A DNA stretch of 64,000 nucleotides from CAXTKD01 sp964244885 (GTDB lineage: Bacteria; Pseudomonadota; Alphaproteobacteria; Sphingomonadales; Sphingomonadaceae), in the NCBI GenBank assembly GCA_964244885.1, contig CAXTKD010000002.1, positions 124,001-188,000 of the forward strand, in the 5' to 3' direction. The notes beneath the pieces were generated by a model. That model was not told the DNA's origin, ran no database searches, and was given only the letters and a program-made list of their open reading frames with translations. The position numbers and the translations under genes were made by a program. Positions 8,116 through 16,605 of the stretch are shown piece after piece; positions within the stretch are counted from its first letter, which is position 1, and the number at the start of each line of letters is the position of its first letter.

Positions 8116-11100
8116 TCACTCCGCCGGCTGGGGCGGCAGGGTGTGCGTGGGCGACGAGGTGAACAGCCGGCTGAACTTGGGGCCCAGCCACTTCTCCATG
8201 TCGTCGGCGAGGGTGAAGCCGGCGGGGACGATGCAGAGCGTCAGCAGGGTCGAGACGATCAGGCCGCCGATCACGGTGACCGCCATCGGCTGGTTCCACG
8301 AGCCGTCGCTGCCGAGGCTCAAGGCCACCGGCAGCATGCCCGCGACCATCGCGACGGTCGTCATGACGATCGGCTGGGCGCGCTTGTGGCCGGCGTCGAG
8401 GATGGCGGTCGCCCGGTCGACGCCCATGCGCATCTCCTCGATCGCGAAGTCGACCAGCAGGATCGAGTTCTTGGCGACGATGCCGAACAGCATGAGCAGG
8501 CCGATGAACACCGGCAGCGAGACCGCGAAGCCGGTGAGCTTGAGCGCGATCACGCCGCCGAGCGGCGCCAGCAGCAGCGACAGCATGTTGACGAAGGGCG
8601 GCAGCACCCGGCGGTAGAGCAGCACCAGCACCGCGAACACCAGCAGCACGCCGGCGATCACCGCGAAGAGGAAGTTGAGCAGGAGCTCGCCCATCCACTC
8701 CGCCTGGCCGAACGCGATCTCGTGAACGCCGGCGGGAAGCGCCTTGAACGCCGGCAGCGCGTGGATCGCCTTCATCGCATCGCCGCTCTGCGCGCCCTGC
8801 GCGAGGTCGGCGACGATCGCCAGGCGGCGCGACTGGTCGTAGCGGCGAATCTTGGTCGGGCCTTCGCCGAACGCGATGTCGGCGACGACCTTCAGCGGCA
8901 CCGAGCCGCCGCTCGCGGTCGGCACCGGCAGGTTCTGGATCGTCGTCAGGTCGCTGCGCGTCTGCTCGGGCAGCTGGACCCGGATCGGCACCTGGCGGTC
9001 CGAGAGCGAGAACTTGGCGAGGTTCTGCGGGATGTCGCCGATCGTCGCGATGCGGATCGTCTGGCTGAGCGAGGCGACCGAGACGCCCAGCTGCGCCGCC
9101 AGATCGAAGTGCGGCTTGATGACGATCTCCGGGCGCTTCAAGTCGCCATCGACCCGCGCGTCGCGCAGCATCGGCAGCTTGCGCATGCCGGCGATGACCT
9201 TGTCCGCGCCGGCGACGAGGCTGACGGGGTCGTCGCCGACCAGCATGATCGTGATGTCATGCCCGCCGATGCCGCCGTCCTGCGACTGGAAGAACACCCG
9301 CGCGTCGGGGATCTTCTTGAGCGCCGGCGCTTCGTCGCGCTGGAACTCGACGGTCGAGAGCTTGCGCGACTTGCGGTCGACGAGGTTGATGAAAAGCGTC
9401 GCGAAGCGGGTCTCGCCATCGTCGCCGATCGCTTCGTAGACTTCCTTGACCTCCGGCCGCTGGCGCAGGATCGCCGACGCCTGCGCCGAGACGCGCGCGG
9501 TGTCCTCCAGCCGGGCGCCCGGCGGGAGCTCGATCGAGACCTGGCTGGTGCCGGTGTCGACCGTCGGCTGGAAGGCGCTCGGCAGCGTCATGAAGATGCC
9601 GATCGTCGCGAGGAAGGCGAACACGCCGACGAGGACGGTTTTCCAGCGATGGTCGATCGTCCAGCGGAGCAGCGAAAGATAGCGCTGCATCCACTTGCCG
9701 CTGGCATGCTCCCGCACCCCGTGCGCCTTCAGGAAATAGGCGGCGACCATCGGCGTGATCAGGCGCGCGACGAGCAGCGACATCAGCACCGCGATGACGA
9801 CGGTGAGCCCGAAGGACTTGAAGAACTGGCCCGAGATGCCGGGCATCAGCGCGACAGGCAGGAACACCGCGACGATCGCGAAGGTGGTGGCGACGACGGC
9901 GAGGCCAATCTCGTCGGCCGCCTCCATCGACGCCTGATAAGGCGTCTTGCCCATTCGCATGTGCCTGACGATGTTCTCGATCTCGACGATCGCATCGTCG
10001 ACAAGGATGCCGGCCACCAGACTGAGCGCGAGCAAGCTCAGGCCGTTCAGCGTGAAGCCCATCGCGTCCATGAAGAAGAACGCCGGGATGCACGACAACG
10101 GGATGGCGAGCGCCGAGATCAGGGTCGCGCGCCAGTCGCGCAGGAAGATGAAGACGACGACGACCGCGAGCACCGCGCCCTCGATCATCGCCCGGATCGA
10201 TTCGCGATACTGGTCGCGGACGTACTGGACGCCATCGTACAGCAGCGTGAACTTGATCTTGGGATTGTCCTTCTCGATCTGGGCGATCTGCTTCTGGACG
10301 CCGTCCATCGCGGTGACTTCGGACGCGCCCTTCGACTTGGAGATCGAGAAGGACGTGACCTGGCGCCCGTTGAGCCGGCCGAGCGAGCGCTGCTCGCCGT
10401 AGGAATCCTTGATCGTGGCGACATCGACCAGCCGGATCATCCGGCCGCCGGGAAGCGCGATCTGAGTCTGCGCCAGCGTCTCCGCGGTCTTGGCGCCGCC
10501 GAGGACGCGCAGCGACTGCTCGGCGCCCGCGACCTCGGCGCGACCGCCGGCGGCATCGAGGTTGAGCACGCGAAGCGCGCTGTTGATCTGGACCGCGGTG
10601 ACTCCGAACGACTGCAGGCGCGCCGGATCGAGGTCGACCCGGATCTCGCGCGTCACGCCGCCGGAGCGGCCGATCGAGGACACGCCCTCGACCCCGCGCA
10701 GCCGCTTGGCGATATCGTTGTCGATGAACCAGCTCAGCTGCTCCAGCGTCATGTCGGTGGTCGACACCGAGTAATAAGCGAGCGGGCCGCCATCGAAATC
10801 CTGCCGCTGGACGACCGGCTCCTGGATGCCGTCGGGAAGCTGCGAGCGGACCTTGGTCACCGCGTCGCGGACGTCGTTGACCGCGCGGTCGACGGGGATG
10901 CCGATCTTGAACTCGACGTTGGTCGTCGACGAGCCCTCGGTCGCGAACGAGGTGATGTGGTCGACTCCGTTGACGCCGGCGATCGAGCCCTCGACGATCT
11001 GGGTGATCTGCTTTTCCATCTCCGATGGCGCGGCGCCGGGCTGGCTGACGTTCACGGTGACCAGCGGGAAGCTGATGTCCGGATTCTGCGTGATCGCCAT

Positions 11101-11196
11101 TCGGTTGAAGCTGACGATGCCCATGAAGGTCAGCACCAGGAAGAACACGATCGGCGGGATCGGGTTCTTGATCGCCCAGGATGAGATGTTGCGCAT
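8116..11196 (-). CDS. RND efflux transporter permease (HAE1-like), system 1
   Basis: A 1026-residue inner-membrane pump of the AcrB/MexF superfamily that exports substrates in exchange for protons. TM1 is at about 13-31, followed by a large periplasmic loop. TM4 contains the proton-relay aspartates Asp400-Asp401 in GILVDDAIVEIENIV. The second half repeats the layout. The adaptor gene ends 24 bp upstream (11221). No outer-membrane factor is nearby, so it probably uses a shared TolC-like channel. Substrate is not predictable. Confidence 0.92.
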   Translation of the reverse strand: MRNISSWAIKNPIPPIVFFLVLTFMGIVSFNRMAITQNPDISFPLVTVNVSQPGAAPSEMEKQITQIVEGSIAGVNGVDHITSFATEGSSTTNVEFKIGIPVDRAVNDVRDAVTKVRSQLPDGIQEPVVQRQDFDGGPLAYYSVSTTDMTLEQLSWFIDNDIAKRLRGVEGVSSIGRSGGVTREIRVDLDPARLQSFGVTAVQINSALRVLNLDAAGGRAEVAGAEQSLRVLGGAKTAETLAQTQIALPGGRMIRLVDVATIKDSYGEQRSLGRLNGRQVTSFSISKSKGASEVTAMDGVQKQIAQIEKDNPKIKFTLLYDGVQYVRDQYRESIRAMIEGAVLAVVVVFIFLRDWRATLISALAIPLSCIPAFFFMDAMGFTLNGLSLLALSLVAGILVDDAIVEIENIVRHMRMGKTPYQASMEAADEIGLAVVATTFAIVAVFLPVALMPGISGQFFKSFGLTVVIAVLMSLLVARLITPMVAAYFLKAHGVREHASGKWMQRYLSLLRWTIDHRWKTVLVGVFAFLATIGIFMTLPSAFQPTVDTGTSQVSIELPPGARLEDTARVSAQASAILRQRPEVKEVYEAIGDDGETRFATLFINLVDRKSRKLSTVEFQRDEAPALKKIPDARVFFQSQDGGIGGHDITIMLVGDDPVSLVAGADKVIAGMRKLPMLRDARVDGDLKRPEIVIKPHFDLAAQLGVSVASLSQTIRIATIGDIPQNLAKFSLSDRQVPIRVQLPEQTRSDLTTIQNLPVPTASGGSVPLKVVADIAFGEGPTKIRRYDQSRRLAIVADLAQGAQSGDAMKAIHALPAFKALPAGVHEIAFGQAEWMGELLLNFLFAVIAGVLLVFAVLVLLYRRVLPPFVNMLSLLLAPLGGVIALKLTGFAVSLPVFIGLLMLFGIVAKNSILLVDFAIEEMRMGVDRATAILDAGHKRAQPIVMTTVAMVAGMLPVALSLGSDGSWNQPMAVTVIGGLIVSTLLTLCIVPAGFTLADDMEKWLGPKFSRLFTSSPTHTLPPQPAE

Positions 11197-11220
11197 GGCT
11201 GCTGACCTTAGGCTGCGGGC

Positions 11221-12381
11221 TTAGTTCTTGGCGACGACGGGCTTGATCTTCTCGCCCGGCTGCAGGAAGGCGCCGGCGGTGGCGACCACCTTCTCGGTGC
11301 CGTCGAGGCCGCTGGCGATCGACAGGCCGGTCGAGGTGATGGTGCCGACCGTCACGTCGCGGCGCGCCACCTTTCCGTCCGGGCCGACGATGAGGACATA
11401 GCTGCCCTTGTCGTCCGCCTGAACCGCCGACTGCGGCAGCACCGGCTTGGTCGTCGAGCCCGCCGAGATCAGCGCGTTGGCGAAGCCGCCGGGGCGGACC
11501 TGGGTGTCGCGATCGAGCAGGATGCGCGCCATGCCCTGGCGCGAGGTCATGTCGATCATCGGCTCCAGGAGCCAGATCTTGCCCGACACCTGATGGCCGC
11601 TGCCGACCACCGTCGTGACCGCAGGCTGGCCGACGCGGAGCTTGGCGAGATCCTGCTCGGCGATCGCGGCGCGAAGCTCCATCTGGCCATGCTGGGCGAT
11701 CTTGAACAGCGGCGGCGACGCGCCGCTGACGATCTGCCCCGCCTCGACGTTGCGCGCCATGACCAGGCCGTCCGACGGCGCGCGGATGTCGAGGCGGCCG
11801 AGGCGGGCCTGGCTCTCGCGAAGCTGCGCCTGAGCCAGCCTTTCGGCGGCGCGGGCGCCGTCCCGCGCGGCGGTGCGGGTGTCGATATCAGCCTTCGAGA
11901 TGAAGCCCTTGCCGACCAAGGTCTGGGCGCGATCGAGCTGCGACTGCGCGAGCTGCGCGTCGGCATGGGCGCGGGCGACCGCAGCCTGGAGCTGAGCGAC
12001 CTGCTGGGTCTGGACCGAGCGGTCGACGCGCGCCAGCACCTGGCCGGCGCGGACGAAGGTGCCGGGCTCGACGAGGACGCTGGTGATCATGCCGCCCTCG
12101 CCCTGGACGCCGACCGGCATCTCGCGCTTGGCGGCGACGCTGCCGGTGACGCGGACCTGATCGGCGACGAGGGTCGAGCCGGGAACGAGGACCGTGACGG
12201 TGGCCAGCTCCGGCGCCTTGGGCGCCTCGGCGGGCTTGCCGCGCAGCATGAAGAAGGCCGCCACGGCGAGCACCGCGACGACGACCGCGCCGATGACCAG
12301 ACGGCGCCGGTTGCGGGCCTTCCGCTCGTCAGCCGCGTCGATCGACTCCATGCCGATTGGAGTGTGCATGTTCATCGCCAT
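11221..12381 (-). CDS. RND efflux periplasmic adaptor (HlyD/AcrA family), system 1
   Basis: A 386-residue membrane fusion protein linking the pump at 8116-11196 to an outer-membrane channel. A single N-terminal anchor (LVIGAVVVAVLAVAAFFML, about residues 27-45) is followed by lipoyl-like half motifs, a coiled-coil hairpin (VAQLQAAVARAHADAQLAQS) and beta-barrel segments. I chose ATG 12381 because GAGGATCG lies directly upstream and the anchor then sits at the usual place. The longer upstream frame lacks support. Confidence 0.9.
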   Translation of the reverse strand: MAMNMHTPIGMESIDAADERKARNRRRLVIGAVVVAVLAVAAFFMLRGKPAEAPKAPELATVTVLVPGSTLVADQVRVTGSVAAKREMPVGVQGEGGMITSVLVEPGTFVRAGQVLARVDRSVQTQQVAQLQAAVARAHADAQLAQSQLDRAQTLVGKGFISKADIDTRTAARDGARAAERLAQAQLRESQARLGRLDIRAPSDGLVMARNVEAGQIVSGASPPLFKIAQHGQMELRAAIAEQDLAKLRVGQPAVTTVVGSGHQVSGKIWLLEPMIDMTSRQGMARILLDRDTQVRPGGFANALISAGSTTKPVLPQSAVQADDKGSYVLIVGPDGKVARRDVTVGTITSTGLSIASGLDGTEKVVATAGAFLQPGEKIKPVVAKN

Positions 12382-12545
12382 TCGATCCTCAGAAGATCCG
12401 GGTTGCGCAGGTGTATTAGCCGAATACATCAGCCGCCGCAACAGGTTTCCAAGGCGCATAGCACAGGCGCGAAATGCCCGCCATCGCAACCAATTCGGCG
12501 GTCTACCGTTGTCGACCAGTAACGATAGCAAAAGGGACGTTCGAA

Positions 12546-12797
12546 ATGGGCATTATCGGCTGGATTCTCTTCGGTCTCATCGTCGGCGCGATCGCCAAGT
12601 TCATCATGCCGGGCCGCGACCCCGGCGGCATCATCGTCACCATCCTGCTCGGCATCGCCGGCGCGGTGATCGCGGGCTTCATCGGCAAGTCCCTCGGCTG
12701 GTACGGCGAGAACGATCCCGTCGGCTACATCGCCGCGATCATCGGCGCGATCATCCTGCTGGCGCTCTACCGCGTGGTCGCTTCGCGCCGAGTCTAG
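12546..12797 (+). CDS. GlsB/YeaQ/YmgE-type small stress membrane protein
   Basis: An 83-residue protein with three hydrophobic segments separated by glycine-rich turns: GWILFGLIVGAIAKFIMPG, IIVTILLGIAGAVIAGFIG and YIAAIIGAIILLALYRVV. This is the transglycosylase-associated/GlsB family, often induced by stress; its molecular role is unclear. The ATG at 12546 follows GGGA about 9 bases upstream. A strong hairpin follows at 12817-12846. Confidence 0.88.
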   Translation: MGIIGWILFGLIVGAIAKFIMPGRDPGGIIVTILLGIAGAVIAGFIGKSLGWYGENDPVGYIAAIIGAIILLALYRVVASRRV

Positions 12798-12816
12798 CCA
12801 GTCGCAAGCCTTTCGC

Positions 12817-12846
12817 AAGGCCGGGCCCGGCGACGGGCCCGGCCTT
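12817..12846 (+). terminator. Intrinsic terminator after the GlsB-like gene
   Basis: AAGGCCGGGCCC and GGGCCCGGCCTT form a perfect 12-bp stem with a 6-base loop, followed by CGCTTTT. It lies 20 bp after the stop at 12797. Confidence 0.85.
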
Positions 12847-12915
12847 CGCTTTTCGTTCAGCTTGCCGCAACCGGCGCGGCGCTAGCCCGCACCGACACAA
12901 ATGAAGGATGCTTCC

Positions 12916-13599
12916 ATGCGCTCGCTGATCGCCCTCTCGCTCCTGCTCGCCGCGCCCGCCGCCGCCGAGATCGTCCCGACGACGCTGTCGATCACCGCCG
13001 ACGCCCGGGTCGAGCGCGCGCCCGACGTCGCCGACCTCTCGGCGGGCGTGGTGACTCAGGCGGCGACCGCGAGCGAGGCGCTGCGCGCCAACGCCGACCG
13101 GATGAGCGCGGTGGTCGCGGCGCTGAAGCGCGCCGGAGTCGCCGACCGCGACGTCCAGACCTCGTCGCTCAACCTCCAGCCGCAGTACAAATACCAGGAC
13201 AATCTGCCGCCGGTGCTGACCGGCTATCAGGCCTCGAACACCGTGTCGCTTCGGATGCGCAAGCTCGGCGACATGGGGCGGATCATCGACGCGCTGGTGA
13301 CGGTGGGCGCCAACCAGATCAGCGGGCCGAACTTCCGCGTCGACCAGCCCGACGCGGCGCTGGACGAAGCGCGCGCCGCCGCGATCGCCAAGGCGCGGGC
13401 GCGGGCCGAGCTCTACGCGCGGGCGGCGGGGCTGCACGTCAAGCGCATCCTGTCGATCGGCGAGAACGGCTCCGCGCCCTACCCTGTGCCGATGTACGCG
13501 GCGCGCGCGCAATCGATGGCGATGGACAAGTCGACGCCCGTCGCCTCCGGCGAGGTCGAGCTGACGGCGAGCGTCTCGGTGGTGTTCGAACTGGATTAG
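12916..13599 (+). CDS. SIMPL (DUF541) domain periplasmic protein
   Basis: A 227-residue exported protein. Residues 1-17 are a signal peptide (MRSLIALSLLLAAPAAA). The mature part contains the conserved SIMPL features ITADARVERAPDVADLSAGV, VQTSSLNLQPQYKY and VELTASVSVVFEL. The family forms oligomeric periplasmic assemblies of uncertain role (BP26/YggE-like, linked to oxidative stress). The ATG at 12916 has GGA upstream. Its stop overlaps by 4 nt the stop of the converging receiver-kinase gene. Confidence 0.88.
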   Translation: MRSLIALSLLLAAPAAAEIVPTTLSITADARVERAPDVADLSAGVVTQAATASEALRANADRMSAVVAALKRAGVADRDVQTSSLNLQPQYKYQDNLPPVLTGYQASNTVSLRMRKLGDMGRIIDALVTVGANQISGPNFRVDQPDAALDEARAAAIAKARARAELYARAAGLHVKRILSIGENGSAPYPVPMYAARAQSMAMDKSTPVASGEVELTASVSVVFELD

Positions 13600-14651
13600 A
13601 CGCTGAACGACAGCGTCACCCGCGTTCCGGGGTGGTCGGCGTCATATTCCACGGGGGCGCGGAGCGAGCTGGCCATCGAGCGGACGATCTTGGTGCCGAG
13701 GCCGGTTCCCGAAGGGCCGGCGCTGCGCCAGCCGACGCCGTCGTCCTCGACGACCAGCGAGACGAGGTCGGGCGCGGTGCGGCGCAGCCTGACCCGGATG
13801 CCGCCGAAGGCGCCCGACGGGTAGGCGTATTTATAGGCGTTGGTGACAAGCTCCGTGACGATGACGGCGAGCGAGACGGCGCGGTCGGTCGAGACGTGGA
13901 TCGGCTCGGCATCGAGCTCGATCGGGTGCTCGCGCCCGGCGGCGGCCATCGCGCCGCCCAGCTCGTCGATCAGGCTGGCGAGATAGGCCTGCATCTCGAC
14001 GAAGCGCACGTCGTCGGACGTGTAGAGCCGGCGGTGGATGCCGGCGATGGCGGTGATCCGCGACTGGGTTTCTAGAAGCGCGCTTTTCGCGGCGGGGTCG
14101 TCGAGCGCGCCGGCCTGGAGATGAACGAGCGAGGCGACGAGCGCCAGCGAGTTGGCGACGCGGTGGTTGACCTCGCGCAGCAGCATCTCGGCGCGCTCGC
14201 GCGCCTCGGCCATGTCGCGCTCGGCCTCCTCCTTCTGGCGGCGGAGCCGGGCGCCGGCGATCGCCTGGTCGAAGGCCGAGCACAGAAGCTCGAGGAACAC
14301 CCCGCCGACATCCTTGACGACATAATCCTCCGCGCCGGCCTTCAGCGCGGCGACGGCGATGCGGCCCTCGTCGGTGCCGGTGACGTAAATGACCGGCGGA
14401 GCGCCGGGCAGCGCGCGGATTTCGGCGAGCGTCGTCAGCCCGTCCTTGCCCGGCATGTAGTGATCGAGCGCGACGACATCGAAGCCGCCCGAGGAAAGCC
14501 TGGCCAGCCCTTCGTCGCCGCTGCCGGCGAGCGTGACGGCGAAGCCCTTGCGGACAAGCGTCTTCTCGACCAGCCGGCCGAGCGAGGCGTCGTCATCGAT
14601 GTAGAGGATGCGCGTGCCGGGCACGTCGGCAACGCACTCGTCGGAGGTCAT
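13596..14651 (-). CDS. Hybrid response regulator-histidine kinase (REC + HisKA_2/HWE type)
   Basis: A 351-residue soluble signalling protein. REC domain at about 13-130 with acidic pocket Asp19-21 and phospho-acceptor Asp63 (ALDHYMPG). A short coiled coil at 135-155 is followed by a HisKA_2 dimerisation box with His163 in LLREVNHRVANSLALVASLV, and an HATPase with ELVTNAYKYA and VEDDGVGW. HisKA_2/HWE kinases are typical of alphaproteobacteria. It is the last gene of a kinase-receiver-receiver/kinase chain, 10 bp after the receiver gene, and probably receives the phosphoryl group passed down that chain (inference). Confidence 0.9.
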   Translation of the reverse strand: MTSDECVADVPGTRILYIDDDASLGRLVEKTLVRKGFAVTLAGSGDEGLARLSSGGFDVVALDHYMPGKDGLTTLAEIRALPGAPPVIYVTGTDEGRIAVAALKAGAEDYVVKDVGGVFLELLCSAFDQAIAGARLRRQKEEAERDMAEARERAEMLLREVNHRVANSLALVASLVHLQAGALDDPAAKSALLETQSRITAIAGIHRRLYTSDDVRFVEMQAYLASLIDELGGAMAAAGREHPIELDAEPIHVSTDRAVSLAVIVTELVTNAYKYAYPSGAFGGIRVRLRRTAPDLVSLVVEDDGVGWRSAGPSGTGLGTKIVRSMASSLRAPVEYDADHPGTRVTLSFSV

Positions 14652-14661
14652 GGGGCGGCCG

Positions 14662-15093
14662 TCAGGCTTCGGCCTCGGGCACCTGCATCACCGACAGGAA
14701 CAGCCCGAGCTGGCGTATGGCGTTGGAAAAACTCTCATAATCCACCGGCTTGGTGATGTAGACGTTGGCGCCGAGATCGTAGCAGCGCTGGATCTCGCGC
14801 TGGTCGTCGGTGGTGGTGAGGACGATCACCGGCGAGCGCCTGAGCTTCTCGTCGCCCTTGATCTTCGCGAGGATGTCGACGCCGCTCATGTCCGGCAGAT
14901 TGAGGTCGAGCAGGATTAGCATCGGCCCGTTGTCGCGGATGTCGCGGTGGAACAGATGGTCGAGCGCCGAGCCGCCGTCCGAGAAATGCACGATGTCGTT
15001 GCACACGCCGGCGCGGCGGACGTTCTTCTCGATCAGCTTGGCGTGGCCGGCGTCATCCTCGACCATGACGATAGTGACTGGCTTGTGGTTCAC
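14662..15093 (-). CDS. Single-domain response regulator (CheY/Rcp1-like)
   Basis: A 143-residue stand-alone receiver. Acidic residues are at 12-14 (VEDD), phospho-acceptor Asp63 in ILLDLNLP and Lys115 in YITKPVDY. It has an Rcp1-like insertion and no output domain. The start is GTG at 15093, overlapping the TGA of the upstream kinase by 4 nt (GTGA), so translation is coupled. Rcp1-like receivers usually partner CHASE/GAF-type kinases, which fits the neighbour. Confidence 0.9.
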   Translation of the reverse strand: MNHKPVTIVMVEDDAGHAKLIEKNVRRAGVCNDIVHFSDGGSALDHLFHRDIRDNGPMLILLDLNLPDMSGVDILAKIKGDEKLRRSPVIVLTTTDDQREIQRCYDLGANVYITKPVDYESFSNAIRQLGLFLSVMQVPEAEA

Positions 15094-16595
15094 GTTAAGA
15101 CGCCCTCGTCCTTCAGCCGGCGCGGCAGCGTGACGGTGAAGGTCGAGCCTTCACCTGGCACGCTGGCGACCGCGATTGTCCCGCCAAGTCGTCGCACGAG
15201 TGCCCGGACATGTGCAAGGCCGATGCCTTCGCCCCTGGTGTTCTGGAGGCCGGCGCGGCGGAACAGGTCGAACACCCGCTCATGGTCGTGCGGCGCGATG
15301 CCACGGCCGTTGTCGCCGACCGAGAAGTCGACATTGGCGCCGCGCTCGACGGCGGAAACATGAATCACGCCCGGGACTCCGGGGCGGAGGTATTTGATCG
15401 CGTTGTCGAGGAGGTTGCCGAACACCTGGTCCAGCGCCAGCCGGTCGCTGACGATCGTCGGCAGCGGCTCGATGCCGACCGCGACATCGGCCTCGCCGAG
15501 CTGGTGCGCCACCGCCTTGGCGGCGTTCTGGATGAGCGCGGTCATGTCGACCGGCTCGGGAGTGAGGACGCGGCGCCCCTCGCGCGAGATCTTGAGAAGG
15601 GCGTTGATCAGCCGGTCCATCTTGGCCGTCGAGGCGCGGATGAAGTCGATCGATTCGCCGAGATCGGTGTCGATCGCGCGCATCGCGTCGGACTTTTCGA
15701 GCGCCGGCGCGGCGGCGAGCGCCTCGCCGCGGAACTTCTCGATGTCCTTGCGCGCCGCGTCGAGCTCGGCGGTGAAGCCCATGATGTTGACGAGCGGCGC
15801 ACGGAGATCGTGGCTGACGATGTAGGCGTAGCGCTGGACTTCCTCGTTCGCCGCCGAAAGGTCGGCGGTGCGCTCGTCCACCAGCTCCTCGAGATTCTCG
15901 GCGAGATCGCGCAGCACGTCGCGCTGCTGCTCGATCGCGGCGGCGTAGCGGCGGATGCTGCGGAACGACAGCCAGGCCATCGCGACGGCCATCAGCAAGC
16001 CGCCGAGCGTCAGGACGAGCAGGGCGAGCGCGTTGCTTTCGGCGCGGGCGCGGCGCTCGCCGAGCAAGGCCTCCTCCGAGGCGACCAGCGCGTCGACCTT
16101 GGCCTTGATGTCGTTCATCAGCAGGCGCCCGGCGCCGCCCTGCATGATCGCCCGCCCCTCCTCCGCCCGTCCCGCGCGGGCCAGCCGCATGGTCCGCGCG
16201 AGCTCGGCCAGCTTGGCGTCGAGCGGGCGCTTGAGCTCGCGCAGGCGGCGCTGCTGGCTCGGATTGTCGGCGGTGAGGCGAACCAGCGCAGCATAGGCGG
16301 AAGGGGCGCCGGCCATGCCCTCGCGGTGACGGTCATCGTATTCGGGCCGCCCGGCGAGAAGATAGCCGCGCTGGCCGGTCTCGGCGGTCTGGACGAAGGC
16401 GAAGAAGCGGAAGGCGGTGCTCTCGACCTCGAGCGTGTGCGCGACGAGATCGTTCTGGCGGCGGTTGTCGAGCGTCAGCCAGACCGAGATGCCCGCGACC
16501 ACCAGCAGCACGAAGAAGCCGAGGATCAGCGGCCATTGCGAGCGCCAGTCGAGCGCGGACCCGTCGGCTGCCCGGCCAGTCGCCGATGCCGCCAT
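15090..16595 (-). CDS. CHASE3-domain sensor histidine kinase
   Basis: A 501-residue inner-membrane kinase. TM1 at about 23-42 and TM2 at about 189-210 enclose a helical CHASE3 sensor with VQTAETGQRGYLLAG at 69-82. A coiled coil leads to HisKA with His262 in IVSHDLRAPLVNIMGF, and an HATPase with FGNLLDNAIKYL and GDNGRGI. The signal is unknown. The gene begins 10 bp after the SLBB export gene and is coupled to the receiver gene, so it belongs to a four-gene unit with a surface-polysaccharide link (inference). Confidence 0.9.
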   Translation of the reverse strand: MAASATGRAADGSALDWRSQWPLILGFFVLLVVAGISVWLTLDNRRQNDLVAHTLEVESTAFRFFAFVQTAETGQRGYLLAGRPEYDDRHREGMAGAPSAYAALVRLTADNPSQQRRLRELKRPLDAKLAELARTMRLARAGRAEEGRAIMQGGAGRLLMNDIKAKVDALVASEEALLGERRARAESNALALLVLTLGGLLMAVAMAWLSFRSIRRYAAAIEQQRDVLRDLAENLEELVDERTADLSAANEEVQRYAYIVSHDLRAPLVNIMGFTAELDAARKDIEKFRGEALAAAPALEKSDAMRAIDTDLGESIDFIRASTAKMDRLINALLKISREGRRVLTPEPVDMTALIQNAAKAVAHQLGEADVAVGIEPLPTIVSDRLALDQVFGNLLDNAIKYLRPGVPGVIHVSAVERGANVDFSVGDNGRGIAPHDHERVFDLFRRAGLQNTRGEGIGLAHVRALVRRLGGTIAVASVPGEGSTFTVTLPRRLKDEGVLT

Positions 16596-16605
16596 CCCCC
16601 CGGCC

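Noticed and set aside
7903..11184. 1093-codon open frame on the + strand
   Set aside because: It is the antisense shadow of the RND permease: extremely Arg/Asp/His-rich, no domain, no ribosome site; the minus-strand permease is unmistakable.
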